Shown here piece after piece: positions 24,139 through 34,359 of a stretch of DNA of 64,000 nucleotides; position 1 is the stretch's first letter, and each line of letters opens with the position of its first letter. Both the position numbers and the translations under genes were made by a program. This DNA comes from Candidatus Howiella intestinavium. GTDB lineage: Bacteria; Bacillota; Clostridia; Oscillospirales; Acutalibacteraceae. The DNA lies in assembly GCA_904420585.1 (NCBI GenBank), contig CAJFVX010000003.1, positions 1-64,000 on the forward strand, in the 5' to 3' direction. The notes beneath the pieces are model-generated. The model did not search any database and had not been told where the DNA came from. It saw only the letters and a program-made list of their open reading frames with translations.

Positions 24139-25503
24139 CTATTTGCAGGCGATTTCGTACATGGCCGCCGCCGTCATCCGGACGGATTCCAGCAGCCGGC
24201 CCATGTCCGCCCGCTCATCCGGCTGGTGGATAACCTCCGGCTCCCCCGGGAATACGGGGCCGAAGGCCGCCATGTTGGGGAAGGCCTTGGCATAGGTCCC
24301 CCCGCCGATGGCCAGAGGTAGGGCGATATCCCCCGTATAGGCCCTGTACACCGCCGTCAGCTTGCAGGCCAGCTCAGAATCCTTCGGCACATAGAGCATG
24401 GGCAGCCGTTTTTCTTCCAAAACCGAAAAGCCGTAGGCCCCGGCGGCCGCCTGCACCTGCCGGGACACCGCCTGGGGGTCGCCGTTTTTGGGGTAGCGGA
24501 TGTCTAAGGTAAAGGAGCAGGTTTCCCCGTCGTAGGATATAAGCCCCAGGTTGACGGTGGTCTTTCCCGTCTCCTCGTCGGCATAATATACCCCCAGCCT
24601 GTGCCCGTCGGTTTCACCGGCCAGCTGCTCTCTTACAAAATCGGCCAGGCGCTGAAAGTCCCCGCCGAAATCCGCGGCGGACAGGGCGGCAAAGAGGCGG
24701 ACGGCCGCGTTGTCCCCCTTTTCGGGGGTGCTGCCGTGGGCTGAACGCCCGACAGCCTCCAGCAGGGTGGTATCCCCCTCCCGCCGCAGGGTAAGGCCTG
24801 GGGCCGCCTGAGCCGGGAAATCTCCCCGCAGCTTAAGGGTGCAGCGGGGCGTCACCACATTGGCGGCCTCCCCGCCTGTAAGGGAGAGCACCCGGCCGTC
24901 CCCGGCGTCCTGCACCCGGCCGCCCAGGATGAACTGGGAAATCCCCTTTTCAAAAAAGATAAAGGGGTATTCGGCGTCGGGGGTAAAGCCGATGGCGGGC
25001 ATCTCCTCCCCCGCCTGGATGTAGTGGGCCACGCAGGAGCAGCCGCACTCCTCATCCGTGCCGAAAAGCACCCGGATGCGCCGCCCGATGGGCAGCCCCA
25101 AATCCCGGATGGCCGCCAGTCCGTAAATGGCCCCGATGGTGGGGCCCTTGTCATCCACTACGCCCCGGCCGTACAAAACGCCGTCGTGGATTTCGCCGCC
25201 GAAGGGCGGATGCGTCCAGCCCTCCCCCGCCGGCACCACGTCCAGATGGCCCAGCACTGCCGCCATTTCTTCGCTGTCGCCGTATTCCGCCCAGCCCACC
25301 CGGTCCCCCGAGCAGCCGGTGCGCAGTCCCAGCCGGCGGGCAAGGGCCAGCGCATGTTCCAAGGCCGCTTTGGGGCCGGGGCCGTAGGGCGCCCCCGGCG
25401 CGGCCTCCCCCCGCACGCTGGGAATCCGCACGCTTTCCCGGATGGAGGCGATAATCGCCTCCTGCATTTCGGTGATTTTTTTATTGAGCGCCTCGTATGC
25501 CAT
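24139..25503 (-). CDS. M20-family dipeptidase (Sapep/PepV type)
   Basis: The 454-residue metallopeptidase has the di-zinc motifs of M20: AVLGHLDVVPAG (His and Asp), DGVLYGRGVVDDKGP (bridging Asp) and LFGTDEECGCSC (catalytic Glu and Glu ligand). A lid/dimerisation domain lies between about residues 190 and 365, and the closing block is PLAIGGGTYAKAFPN. Relatives hydrolyse dipeptides in the cytoplasm. The ATG at 25503 is preferred because AAAGGA lies 9 bases before it; a GTG two codons upstream is possible. It is a single-gene unit, with terminators of the tRNA operon just upstream. Confidence 0.9.
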   Translation of the reverse strand: MAYEALNKKITEMQEAIIASIRESVRIPSVRGEAAPGAPYGPGPKAALEHALALARRLGLRTGCSGDRVGWAEYGDSEEMAAVLGHLDVVPAGEGWTHPPFGGEIHDGVLYGRGVVDDKGPTIGAIYGLAAIRDLGLPIGRRIRVLFGTDEECGCSCVAHYIQAGEEMPAIGFTPDAEYPFIFFEKGISQFILGGRVQDAGDGRVLSLTGGEAANVVTPRCTLKLRGDFPAQAAPGLTLRREGDTTLLEAVGRSAHGSTPEKGDNAAVRLFAALSAADFGGDFQRLADFVREQLAGETDGHRLGVYYADEETGKTTVNLGLISYDGETCSFTLDIRYPKNGDPQAVSRQVQAAAGAYGFSVLEEKRLPMLYVPKDSELACKLTAVYRAYTGDIALPLAIGGGTYAKAFPNMAAFGPVFPGEPEVIHQPDERADMGRLLESVRMTAAAMYEIACK

Positions 25504-25596
25504 ATGCACCCGTCCTTTCTTCCGGCGGCCGTCCGCACGTCCCTTTTAGCCTGCCAGGAGCCATGCTGCTTTATTCTCTCAGCCTTAACTCCGTAT

Positions 25597-25628
25597 AGAA
25601 AAACAGCCCGGAGCCGACGGCGCCGGGC
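25597..25628 (-). terminator. Second terminator downstream of the tRNA pair
   Basis: The minus-strand stem gcccgg / ccgggc with an internal GC-rich loop is followed by tgtttttct. It backs up the stronger terminator at 25688-25728 before the M20 gene. Confidence 0.65.
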
Positions 25629-25687
25629 CCAATAGGTCAACAGGTTACCCAAAAGATGCCGCTTTGGACGCGGGCACCAGAACTTTG

Positions 25688-25728
25688 GCAAAGAAAAAAG
25701 CCCCGAACGCGAACCGCGTGTCGAGGCT
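25688..25728 (-). terminator. Terminator of the tRNA operon
   Basis: A nearly perfect 13-bp stem (agcctcgacacgcg / cgcgttcggggct, one bulge and one wobble) is followed by tttttt, 7 bases after the tRNA-Gly CCA end. Confidence 0.9.
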
Positions 25729-25734
25729 CTCGGC

Positions 25735-25810
25735 TGGAGCGGATTACGAGACTCGAACTCGCTACCTCCACCTTGGCAAGGTGGCGCTCTACCAGATGAG
25801 CTAAATCCGC
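25735..25810 (-). tRNA. tRNA-Gly (GCC)
   Basis: The 76-nt cloverleaf includes an encoded CCA. The acceptor stem is GCGGATT / AATCCGC, the anticodon stem-loop CCACC-TTGCCAA-GGTGG gives anticodon GCC, and the T arm is GCGAGTTCGAGTCTCGT. The discriminator base is T. Confidence 0.96.
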
Positions 25811-25824
25811 ATGTAACCGGCTTC

Positions 25825-25907
25825 TGGTGCGGACGGCGGGACTTGAACCCGCACACCGAAGGTACTGGCTCCTAAGACCAGCGCGTCTGCCATTCCGCCA
25901 CGTCCGC
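25825..25907 (-). tRNA. tRNA-Leu (UAG)
   Basis: The 83-nt class II tRNA has an encoded CCA. The acceptor stem is GCGGACG / CGTCCGC, the anticodon stem-loop CTGGT-CTTAGGA-GCCAG gives anticodon TAG, a variable arm follows, and the T arm is GCGGGTTCAAGTCCCGC. It is first in the tRNA transcript, 14 bases before tRNA-Gly. Confidence 0.96.
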
Positions 25908-25950
25908 AGCTCTTCAACCGACGCCTTGCGCCCTCCAGAAGACGAAGATT

Positions 25951-25979
25951 ATTTTACCGTCTTTCCCCCCATTTGTCAA
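25951..25979 (-). promoter_or_regulatory. Strong sigma-A promoter for the tRNA operon
   Basis: On the minus strand, a perfect TTGACA (25974-25979) and TAAAAT (25951-25956) have a 17-bp spacer, 44 bases upstream of tRNA-Leu. Confidence 0.85.
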
Positions 25980-26026
25980 GTACCAATCCGGCAGAAAATA
26001 TCTTTTCTGATTTAAAGCGAAAAAGC

Positions 26027-26055
26027 TTGACATTCTCCGGGGGCTCGCCTATGAT
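26027..26055 (+). promoter_or_regulatory. Strong sigma-A promoter for tyrA
   Basis: A perfect TTGACA (26027-26032) and TATGAT (26050-26055) are 17 bp apart, 36 bases before the tyrA ATG, divergent from the tRNA promoter. Confidence 0.85.
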
Positions 26056-26091
26056 AAACAGCAGAATCCCCTTGCAGGAAGGACAGATGTT

Positions 26092-26970
26092 ATGCGTACC
26101 TATACAGTTGCCGTAGCCGGTCTGGGGCTTATCGGCGGTTCCCTGGCTTTGGCCGCGCAGCGCGCGCCGGGCTGGCGGGCCGTGGGAATCGACCGGGAAC
26201 CGGCGGTTTTACAGGCGGCGGCAGCCGCCGGCCTCACCCAAACAGCTTTGCCCGCAGGAGAGGAGGCAGACGCCGCTTCCCCGGCGGCCAGGCTGCTTGC
26301 AGAGGCGGATTTGGTCATTCTCGCCCTGCCGCCCCAGGCCGTGCCGTCCTTTTTGGAGGCCCACGCCCCCTATTTACGTCCCGGCACGGTGGTCAGCGAC
26401 GTCTGCGGGGTCAAGCGGCGGATTGTACAGGTCTGCGAGCCCATCTGCGCGGCAAAGGGGCTCCGGTTCATCGGGGGACATCCCATGGCCGGCAAGGAGC
26501 ACAGCGGCTTCGGGCAGGCCGACGCCGAACTTTTCAAAGGCGCCAGCTACATCCTGACCCCCACCTCCGAAACCGACCCGGCCGCCCTGCAGATGATGCG
26601 GGACTTTGCCGCCGCCCTGGGCTGCGGGCGGGTGACCGTGGCCTCGCCGGAGCACCACGACCGCATGATAGCCTTCACCTCTCAGCTGCCCCACGTCCTG
26701 GCTGGGGCCTATATGCAGTCCCCTGTCAGCGGCCAGCATCAGGGCTACTCGGCCGGCAGCTACCGGGACGTATCCCGGGTGGCCACGGTGGATGAAACCC
26801 TTTGGAGCCGGCTGTTCCTGCTCAATAAGGACTGCCTGCTGGAGGAAATTGAAGGCTTATCCGCCCGGCTGGCGGAATACCGGGCCGCCCTGCTGGCAGA
26901 GGACCGGGAGAGCCTGGAGGAAATCCTCCGCCGGGGCCGGCTGCGCAAGGAGGAAACCGACAACCAATAA
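26092..26970 (+). CDS. tyrA: Prephenate dehydrogenase
   Basis: The 292-residue protein is the NAD-dependent enzyme that oxidatively decarboxylates prephenate to 4-hydroxyphenylpyruvate in tyrosine synthesis. The Rossmann motif GLGLIGGSLA (about 10-19) is at the N terminus, followed by VSDVCGVKRRIV and GGHPMAGKEHSGFGQA (catalytic His block) and the helical dimerisation domain with HDRMIAFTSQLPHVLA. There is no chorismate mutase or ACT domain. It is separated from other aromatic pathway genes in this window, and a DUF1861 gene follows 32 bases later, probably on the same transcript. Confidence 0.93.
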   Translation: MRTYTVAVAGLGLIGGSLALAAQRAPGWRAVGIDREPAVLQAAAAAGLTQTALPAGEEADAASPAARLLAEADLVILALPPQAVPSFLEAHAPYLRPGTVVSDVCGVKRRIVQVCEPICAAKGLRFIGGHPMAGKEHSGFGQADAELFKGASYILTPTSETDPAALQMMRDFAAALGCGRVTVASPEHHDRMIAFTSQLPHVLAGAYMQSPVSGQHQGYSAGSYRDVSRVATVDETLWSRLFLLNKDCLLEEIEGLSARLAEYRAALLAEDRESLEEILRRGRLRKEETDNQ

Positions 26971-27002
26971 AGGCGCGGACAAGCGCGCGGGAGGCACCAT
27001 CT

Positions 27003-27965
27003 ATGGATTTTCAGACACAGCGCAGGCAGTTTGCAAAAGAGGGGAAGATATACGACAGCGCCCTTCTGACCTTTTCCGGCATAGAGGGCTACGACGTCTA
27101 CAACTGCTCCCTCCCCTTTTGCCACGAGGGGGAAACCTACCTGTTCGGCCGGGTGGAAAAGCGGGAGGAATGGGCCCGCTCCCGGGCCATGCTCTTCCGG
27201 CAGACCGGGCCGGATGCCTTCACACGGGTGGAGGGCGCCGTATATCCCCTGGAGGACCCCTTTGTCAGCCGGATAGGGGACGAATGGGTGCTGGGCGGCA
27301 CCCACGTGCGGTATGAATGCGGAAGGTATGTCAACTACTGGGGCTATTTTTACAAGGGCAGCGACCTTGCGGATCTGCACTACTTCACCAGCGGTCCGGA
27401 TCACATGAAGGACATCCGGCTGGTGCAGCTGCCGGAGGGTATCGGCGTCTTTTCCCGGCCCAGAGGCCCGGAAATCCTGCAAAAATACGGTTCGGAATCC
27501 ATTGTGGGGTTTACGGTTATAAAGGACCTGCTGGAGCTGTCCCCCGAAAGGATACAGGCGGCCCCCCTGGTGGAAGGGCTGTTCGCCGACGGCGAATGGG
27601 GCGGCTGCAATCAATGCTACCTGCTGGCCAACGGGCAGATTGGCGTGGTGGGCCACAAAAGCTGCCTGGAACAGGGGGAGAACGGCGAGACGCTGCAGGT
27701 GTATGTCAATATGGCCTTTGTGGTGGATCCCGGCAGCCGCCGGTGCGTATGGGATAAAGTCCTGGCCACCAGGGACTGCTATCCGGCCGGGCCGGCCAAA
27801 AAGCCCGGCCTTGTGGACTGCGCCTTCCCTTCGGGCCTTATCCCCCGGCCGGATGGCAAGGCCGACCTGTACAGCGGCCTTGGCGACACCTTAGAGGGAC
27901 GGGTCACCATCGACGACCCCTTCTCTCCCTTCGGCGGCATTGTACCGGCAGGCTTGTGGGGTTAA
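27003..27965 (+). CDS. DUF1861 (MTP-1 family) beta-propeller-like protein
   Basis: The 320-residue protein looks like the DUF1861 family, thought to be related to five-bladed propeller glycosidases and phosphorylases such as GH130. Repeated blade-like motifs include YNCSLPFCHEGETYLFGRVE, WARSRAMLFR, DPFVSRIGDEWVLGGTHV, GVFSRPRGPE and NQCYLLANGQIGVVGHK. No signal peptide is present, so it is probably cytoplasmic. Substrate and reaction are unknown. GGGAGG lies before the ATG and tyrA ends 32 bases upstream. The link with tyrosine synthesis is not obvious and may be only transcriptional. Confidence 0.75.
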   Translation: MDFQTQRRQFAKEGKIYDSALLTFSGIEGYDVYNCSLPFCHEGETYLFGRVEKREEWARSRAMLFRQTGPDAFTRVEGAVYPLEDPFVSRIGDEWVLGGTHVRYECGRYVNYWGYFYKGSDLADLHYFTSGPDHMKDIRLVQLPEGIGVFSRPRGPEILQKYGSESIVGFTVIKDLLELSPERIQAAPLVEGLFADGEWGGCNQCYLLANGQIGVVGHKSCLEQGENGETLQVYVNMAFVVDPGSRRCVWDKVLATRDCYPAGPAKKPGLVDCAFPSGLIPRPDGKADLYSGLGDTLEGRVTIDDPFSPFGGIVPAGLWG

Positions 27966-27999
27966 CGAGGCAGTCAACTCGAGAACAAAACAACAGAAA

Positions 28000-28035
28000 A
28001 CGCCGCCGACGGCTATAAGCTGTCGGCGGCAAGTT

Positions 28036-28040
<5 letters not shown>
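28000..28040. terminator. Bidirectional terminator between tyrA operon and rpoD operon
   Basis: The 9-bp arms gccgccgac / gtcggcggc have an 11-nt loop, with aagttttattt on the plus side and gttttctgttgtttt on the minus side. Confidence 0.88.
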
Positions 28041-29115
<1,075 letters not shown>

Positions 29116-29117
29116 AT

Positions 29118-30875
29118 TCAGATTCCCCTTTGCTTTTTTTCCCGCAGCCGCTGCAGCTGCGCTTCCCATTCCCCGTCCGGCATTTCGCCGGCCTTGCCGG
29201 CGTCCAGCTTCTCCTTTTCCTCCAGGATGACCCGGATGCAGTCGGTCAGGGCCTCGGCGGCCTTTTCCTGGCTGACCACCTTATTCTGCATGCCGGCGAT
29301 GCGGCCCATCTCCTCCGGCGTAAACCCGCCGCCTAAAAGGGACAGCTCAAAGGCCCGCCCCTCCTCCAGCACCTTTACCACCCCTTCGTACACCCGCCGG
29401 TGGAAGGGGGTGACGAAGTCCTCCGGCGACAGGCGCTCCTTGACAAAATCCAGATAGTCCGGGTTGCGCATGAGGATGGCAAGCACCCCTTCCTCCGCGC
29501 CGGCGGCCCGCATATGGGTCCGCTCCTCCGGCGGCAGACCGGGCCGGGGCGCCGTCAGCTCCCGGAACTGCTTTTTCTGCCGCCGGCGGTTTTCCTGCCG
29601 GGCCGCCTGCTTTGCTTCGGTCAGGATGGCCGTCTTGGATACCCCGAACTTGTCGGCCAGCCGGCCGGCGTACAAATCCCGGGCGATGGAATCCTCCACC
29701 CCGGCCAGCACGTCCGCCGCCCGCTTCAAATAGGCCAGCCGGCCCTCGTTGGTATTTGTATCCAGATCCTTAGAGGCTGTAAACAGCTTGTATTCAATGT
29801 CCCCCACCGCGCCGTCCAGCAGGGCGGTGAACCGGGAGGGGCCGTTCTTCTTGATAAACTCGTCCGGGTCCTTGCCGTCGGGGATGCGCAGCACCCGCAC
29901 GCCTACCCCTGCTTCGGCCAGAATCCCCATGGCCCGGTCGGTGGCCTTCTGGCCCGCCGCGTCGGCGTCCAGGGTCACCACCACCTCCTTGGTGTACCGG
30001 GAAAGCAGCCGGGCCTGCTCGGCGGTAAAGGCTGTGCCCAGGGCTGCCACGGCGTTGGTGAAGCCGGCCTGGTGGAGAGAGATGACGTCCATATACCCCT
30101 CGGCCAGTATCATCCGCTCCCCGCCGGCGTTTTTGGCGAAATTCAAAGCGAACATATTCCGGCTCTTTTTGAAGACCGGGGTGTCGGAGGAATTCATGTA
30201 CTTGGCCCCCTCCGCCCCCGGCAGGATGCGTCCCCCGAAGGCGATGACCCCGCCCCGCAGGTCGATGATGGGAAACATCACCCGTCCCCGGAACCGGTCG
30301 TAATAGCCGCCCCGCTTGCTGCGGCCGATGAGGTCGGCCACCAGGATATCCTGCTCCCGGTAGCCCTTGGAAACCAGGTGTTTCAGCAGCCCGTCCCAGC
30401 TGTCGGGGGCGTATCCCAGGCCGAAGTGCCGGATGGTCTCCATGGTCAGCTGACGGCCCAGCAGGTAGTCCAGCGCCGGCTTGCCCGCCGGGGATAACAG
30501 GCAGGCGTGGAAATACCGCGCCGCCGTCCGGTTTATCTCCAGCACCGCCGCCTTCATCCGCTGCATGGAGGCGTCGTACCCGTCCTCCGGCACCTGCAGG
30601 CCCGTCCGGTCGGCCAGGTACTTGACCGCCTCCAGATAGTCCAGATTCTCAATCTGGCGGATAAAGGTGATGACGTCCCCACCTGCCCCGCAGCCGAAGC
30701 AGTAGAAGGAACCGTTTTCGGGATAGACGGTAAAGGAGGGGGTCTTTTCGTTGTGGAAGGGACAGAGCCCCACCAGATTGCTGCCCCGGCGTTTGAGATT
30801 TACATAACTTCCCACGACTGATTCAATATCGTTCCGATATTTCAGTTCCATGAGAAAGTCCTGACCAATGGGCAC
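29118..30875 (-). CDS. dnaG: DNA primase
   Basis: The 585-residue primase makes RNA primers for replication. The N-terminal zinc finger has [11 protein letters not shown] and [11 protein letters not shown] (about 38-65). The TOPRIM core includes [25 protein letters not shown] and the Asp pair [10 protein letters not shown]. The C-terminal third is the helicase-binding region. The start is a GTG at 30875 with AAAGGAG 8 bases upstream. It lies between dgt (45-base gap) and rpoD (2-base gap). Confidence 0.96.
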   Translation of the reverse strand: MPIGQDFLMELKYRNDIESVVGSYVNLKRRGSNLVGLCPFHNEKTPSFTVYPENGSFYCFGCGAGGDVITFIRQIENLDYLEAVKYLADRTGLQVPEDGYDASMQRMKAAVLEINRTAARYFHACLLSPAGKPALDYLLGRQLTMETIRHFGLGYAPDSWDGLLKHLVSKGYREQDILVADLIGRSKRGGYYDRFRGRVMFPIIDLRGGVIAFGGRILPGAEGAKYMNSSDTPVFKKSRNMFALNFAKNAGGERMILAEGYMDVISLHQAGFTNAVAALGTAFTAEQARLLSRYTKEVVVTLDADAAGQKATDRAMGILAEAGVGVRVLRIPDGKDPDEFIKKNGPSRFTALLDGAVGDIEYKLFTASKDLDTNTNEGRLAYLKRAADVLAGVEDSIARDLYAGRLADKFGVSKTAILTEAKQAARQENRRRQKKQFRELTAPRPGLPPEERTHMRAAGAEEGVLAILMRNPDYLDFVKERLSPEDFVTPFHRRVYEGVVKVLEEGRAFELSLLGGGFTPEEMGRIAGMQNKVVSQEKAAEALTDCIRVILEEKEKLDAGKAGEMPDGEWEAQLQRLREKKQRGI

Positions 30876-30920
30876 GCTTTTTTCTCCTTTCCTCTGCTTG
30901 TCCCCCGCCCGGGGGCTTTT

Positions 30921-31922
30921 TTAAATCTCCCAGCGTTTGGGGATAAAGATATCCGTATAGGTCTGCACGGCGTAGGGGTCGGTCATGCCGGCTATGTAGT
31001 CCAGCGCCGCCCGGTCGGCCCCCTCTTCCTGCCAGATCCGGCCGTACTCGGCCGGCATCCGGTCGGGGTGGGCGGTAAAGTATTCGTACAGCCCCCGGAT
31101 GAGGCCGCCGACCTTGCTTTCCTCCCCCTTGGCCTTGGGATTGTAATACACGCTTTGGTATAAAAACTCGTGCAGGGCTTGAAAGGCCGGTTCGATGTCG
31201 GCCCCCATGACAATGTCCGATTCGCTGTTCTCAATAACCGAACAGACCATGGTGTTGATCCGCTGGCTTTTGGTATTCCCCAGCACCCGGCGCAGCTCGG
31301 CGGGGATGTCCTCCACGGCCAGCACATCCGCCCGCACCGCGTCGTCGATGTCGTGGTTGATGTAGGCAATGCGGTCGGACAGGCGGACAATCCGCCCCTC
31401 CAGGGTATAGGCCTGGGGGCCGTTGGTATGCCGCGCGATGCCGTCCAGCACCTCGGCGGTCAGGTTGAGACCCTGCCCGTCCTTTTCCAGCCGCTGGCAG
31501 ACCCGGACACTCTGGTCATAGTGCTGGAATCCCAGAGGGGAACAATCCCGCAGGGCCCGCTCCCCCGCGTGGCCGAAGGGGGTGTGCCCCAAATCGTGCC
31601 CCAGGGCGATGGCCTCGGTCAAATCCTCGTTGAGCCGCAGGGCCCGGGCGATGGTGCGGGCAATTTGGGCAACCTCCAGGGTGTGGGTCAGCCGGGTGCG
31701 GTAGTGATCCCCCTCGGGAGAGAGGAAGACCTGGGTCTTATGCTTGAGCCGGCGGAAGGCCTTGCTGTGGACAATCCGGTCCCGGTCCCGCTGGTAGGCG
31801 GTGCGGATGGCGCAGGGGGCCTCCGGCCGTTCCCGGCCCCGGCTCCCGGCGCTTTTGGCCGCGTAGGGGGACAGGGTTGCTTCTTCCATCTCCTCCGTCC
31901 GCCTGCGGATGGCGTCGTCCAT
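30921..31922 (-). CDS. dgt: Deoxyguanosinetriphosphate triphosphohydrolase-like protein
   Basis: The 333-residue HD-domain protein has RLTHTLEVAQIARTIAR (first His), IALGHDLGHTPFGHAGE (the HD pair) and the downstream SDRIAYINHDIDDAVRA (last Asp). The family hydrolyses dNTPs to deoxynucleosides and triphosphate. The ATG at 31922 has AAGAAGGGG upstream; a longer frame to 32030 exists but its extra residues are low quality. In Clostridia dgt commonly precedes dnaG-rpoD, as here. Confidence 0.92.
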   Translation of the reverse strand: MDDAIRRRTEEMEEATLSPYAAKSAGSRGRERPEAPCAIRTAYQRDRDRIVHSKAFRRLKHKTQVFLSPEGDHYRTRLTHTLEVAQIARTIARALRLNEDLTEAIALGHDLGHTPFGHAGERALRDCSPLGFQHYDQSVRVCQRLEKDGQGLNLTAEVLDGIARHTNGPQAYTLEGRIVRLSDRIAYINHDIDDAVRADVLAVEDIPAELRRVLGNTKSQRINTMVCSVIENSESDIVMGADIEPAFQALHEFLYQSVYYNPKAKGEESKVGGLIRGLYEYFTAHPDRMPAEYGRIWQEEGADRAALDYIAGMTDPYAVQTYTDIFIPKRWEI

Positions 31923-32052
31923 AATACCCCTTCTTTCCGGCAGCCTGCCGCTATTTTGCCTTTTATTTATATTATTAGGCAAAAGCCGCTCCATTCCTGC
32001 CGAAAACAAAAATTTTTCCCTTCTGCACAAAAGAAAACCCGGACTGTACCCT

Positions 32053-32691
32053 TTATTCGTCCCCTTCCGCCGAACAGGCTGCGTACCGCTCCCCCGTCTG
32101 TTCCACCGAAAGGCGGCCGGAAAAGCGTTCGGTCACCGCCGCCTGCAGCTCGGGCAGGCGGACCGCCGGCAGATAGAAGTCCATGGTCACGTCGGCGGCG
32201 AAATCGGTTTGTTCCACCACCGCTCCCGCCTGCTGCAGCAGGATTTCCGCCTGGCTGTACTGGGCGTAGGGGCAGGCAAGGCGGCAGACGGCGCAGCGGC
32301 GCATAACGGCGATGCCAGCCGCATCCAGGGTGATTTTGGCCCCGTGGGAATAGGCCCGCACCAGGCCTCCCGCCCCCAGCAGCACCCCGCCGAAATAGCG
32401 GGTGACCACCACCACGCAGTCGGTGACCTGCTCCTTCAAAAGCACCTCCAGCACCGGCACGCCGGCCGTCCCCTTGGGCTCGTGGTCGTCGGAATACCGG
32501 CGGGCCTGGCCCTCCCGCAGCACGTAGGCGTATACGTTGTGGGTGGCGTCCCAGAATTCGGCCCGCAGCCGGCTGATAAAGGCCGTGGCCTCCTCCTCGC
32601 AGGAAACCGGCCGGATGCTGCCGATAAACCGGGAACGCTTTTCGGTAAACTCCGCCCGGGCCTCCCCGGCAATGGTCCGGTACTCCTCCAT
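32053..32691 (-). CDS. YigZ/IMPACT family protein
   Basis: The 212-residue protein has an N-terminal UPF0029 (IMPACT) domain with RSRFIGSIRPV, ATHNVYAYVL, SDDHEPKGTAGVPVLEVL and VVVTRYFGGVLLGAGGLVRAYS, and a C-terminal DUF1949 half. Relatives bind nucleic acid or act on X-Pro peptides by old annotation; the true role is unsettled. It stands alone between rpmE and dgt. Confidence 0.9.
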   Translation of the reverse strand: MEEYRTIAGEARAEFTEKRSRFIGSIRPVSCEEEATAFISRLRAEFWDATHNVYAYVLREGQARRYSDDHEPKGTAGVPVLEVLLKEQVTDCVVVVTRYFGGVLLGAGGLVRAYSHGAKITLDAAGIAVMRRCAVCRLACPYAQYSQAEILLQQAGAVVEQTDFAADVTMDFYLPAVRLPELQAAVTERFSGRLSVEQTGERYAACSAEGDE

Positions 32692-32747
32692 GGTCCCTCC
32701 CCCTTCGCCTGTCTGGACAGCAAATTTATGGAAATTTTTCTTCTATA

Positions 32748-32783
32748 AACAGCAAAACCGCAACCGTCCAGAGGCGGTTGCGG
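32748..32783 (-). terminator. Terminator of rpmE
   Basis: The perfect 9-bp stem ccgcaaccg / cggttgcgg with an 8-nt loop is followed on the minus strand by ttttgctgttt, 25 bases after the rpmE stop. Confidence 0.85.
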
Positions 32784-32807
32784 ATTCAGCTGCACAGTTG
32801 CCTATCC

Positions 32808-33014
32808 TTATTTGTCGGCCAGGTTGAAACGCTTCTTGAAGCGATCCACACGTCCACCGGTATCGACCAGCTTCTGCTTGCCGGTGAAGAAAGGATGACA
32901 CTTGGAACAGATATCCAAACGAATGTCCTTCTTGGTGGAACGGGTCTCAAACTCAGCGCCGCAAGCACACTTGACAACCGTCGTCTCGTACTTGGGATGA
33001 ATACCTTCTTTCAT
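32808..33014 (-). CDS. rpmE: 50S ribosomal protein L31
   Basis: The 68-residue L31 is of the zinc-binding type: Cys in [11 protein letters not shown] and [15 protein letters not shown] form the CxC/CxxC site. The C-terminal [13 protein letters not shown] is typical. The ATG at 33014 has GAGGTGA upstream. It is monocistronic, with its own promoter and terminator. Confidence 0.96.
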   Translation of the reverse strand: MKEGIHPKYETTVVKCACGAEFETRSTKKDIRLDICSKCHPFFTGKQKLVDTGGRVDRFKKRFNLADK

Positions 33015-33056
33015 TATTGTCACCTCATTTCTTCATTCCATCGCATTAACAAATTG

Positions 33057-33085
33057 ATATTACCATACATCCCGACAAAATGCAA
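33057..33085 (-). promoter_or_regulatory. Sigma-A promoter for rpmE
   Basis: On the minus strand, TTGCAT (33080-33085) and TAATAT (33057-33062) are 17 bp apart, about 40 bases before the start codon. Confidence 0.6.
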
Positions 33086-33113
33086 GCAAAATTTTTACCT
33101 TTTTCCCCGGCAC

Positions 33114-33743
33114 TTAAAACCAGCTTTCGAGAGCGCTGCGGATGTCCTCGTAAATCTCCACCGCCTTGAAGCGGAAGGTGAATTTCGCCGGTTCCTCCAC
33201 AATCTCCAGCGCACCGTCGTCCAGCACCCGGGAGAGTTCCCCCTGGTCCTCGGCGGCGGGCAGGCAGACGGCCGGGAACATGACGCACCACCAGTTGTGT
33301 CCCGCCGCCGCGCCGATGAGCACCCGCACGGCCTCGTACTCCCCTGCCGGCAGGGTGAAGTCGTCGTAGACCCGGGTGTCGAACCGGGCGGGGCCCACCT
33401 CCACCCTCACCGGATAATCGTACCCGCTGCGGGCCACTTCCGCCTCGGCGGCTTTTTGCAGGACGTCCAGGTTTTCCTTAGCGGCGGTCAGGGCCTCTTC
33501 CTCGGTTTTGGCGCCGGCGAAAATCTCCGTCCCGGCGGCCAGGACGCTGTCCCGCACCCGGAGCTTCAAGGCCTGGTCGGCCTCGGAATCCGAGTTGGCC
33601 AGCACATGCAGCCGCAGGACGTTCTCCCGGATTTGGCCGCAGCGGGCGTCAAAGCCCACAAGGGATAAGAGGATGGAGAATACAAGGCCTATGAGCAGGG
33701 CGGCCTCCAGTGGTTTCCGGTTGGAACGCAAGAATTGCAGCAT
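33114..33743 (-). CDS. spoIIR: Stage II sporulation protein R
   Basis: The 209-residue protein has an N-terminal membrane/export segment (about 15-30: ALLIGLVFSILLSLVGF) and the SpoIIR domain (RLHVLANSDSEADQALKLRVRD, YPVRVEVGPARFDTRVYDDFTLPAGEYEAVRVLIG, NWWCVMFPAVCLP). In endospore formers it is secreted from the forespore and triggers SpoIIGA to process pro-sigma-E. Its presence marks the organism as a sporulation-competent lineage. In Bacillus it is sigma-F dependent; upstream I see TGAATA and GGCCCATCTT on the minus strand, but spacing and match are too weak for a firm promoter call. Confidence 0.92.
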   Translation of the reverse strand: MLQFLRSNRKPLEAALLIGLVFSILLSLVGFDARCGQIRENVLRLHVLANSDSEADQALKLRVRDSVLAAGTEIFAGAKTEEEALTAAKENLDVLQKAAEAEVARSGYDYPVRVEVGPARFDTRVYDDFTLPAGEYEAVRVLIGAAAGHNWWCVMFPAVCLPAAEDQGELSRVLDDGALEIVEEPAKFTFRFKAVEIYEDIRSALESWF

Positions 33744-33945
33744 GGTTTTCGGCTCCTTTTTTGATTTTGCCGGCTGCTATATGTACGAGCCCGGCAAGAG
33801 AAAAGATGGGCCGAAAACGCCCGAAATATTCACCTAGGGAAAAATTTCCCATTATAAACGATGGGCTCGCCCCGCCTGCGCCCAGGCCTGTTTTCGGAAA
33901 TCCACATCCGCCTGCGTTCATTTTTTGGGGGAAAAGAGACGGTGC

Positions 33946-34206
33946 TTACTCAAGCATAAAGATAATCCACAGTATCAGGGATACAATTTCATATACAATT
34001 TCTTGTATGAATTTGTGAGGAAGACAGTGGTTTTCCTTATAGCTGCGAAAGCCCCGCCAAGCAGTCATAAGCACCGCAAGAAGCGTGACCGCCGTCACTA
34101 TCCCTATGGTTACGGACATCGGCATGGGAATCAGGGCAATCCCGACTGCGACGGCAACTATTCCCACCAAGAAAATAGCCCATTTTTTGTTTGACCAGGC
34201 ATGCAT
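33946..34206 (-). CDS. Small integral membrane protein, unknown function
   Basis: The 86-residue protein has two central membrane helices (about 9-25 and 30-47: FLVGIVAVAVGIALIP, VTIGIVTAVTLLAVLM), a short basic loop (WRGFRSYKENHCLPHK) and a third hydrophobic segment at the end (IVYEIVSLILWIIFML). The ATG at 34206 has AAGAAGGG 10-11 bases upstream; a GTG three codons earlier is possible. I recognise no family. It is AT-richer than ispE upstream and spoIIR downstream. Confidence 0.55.
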   Translation of the reverse strand: MHAWSNKKWAIFLVGIVAVAVGIALIPMPMSVTIGIVTAVTLLAVLMTAWRGFRSYKENHCLPHKFIQEIVYEIVSLILWIIFMLE

Positions 34207-34359
34207 AAAAATCACACCCTTCTTTTGTCATAAACCATAGCGGGCATTGATGCAGAGCTTGGGGCGGAGTGTAAGACGGCAGCGGGTATCCGCCCTTCCG
34301 CCAAGCCGGGAAAACCGGCGCAGGCCGCGGGCGGACATTCCGGCTGCGGTGACCGGGAA

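Noticed and set aside
31923-32030. N-terminal extension of the dGTPase-like gene
   Set aside because: The extra 36 residues lack a ribosome site, while the ATG at 31922 has a good one and matches the usual protein start.
33744-33945. Sigma-F promoter upstream of spoIIR
   Set aside because: TGAATA and GGCCCATCTT are present but spacing and match are too poor for a call; a TATAAT is also present without a -35.
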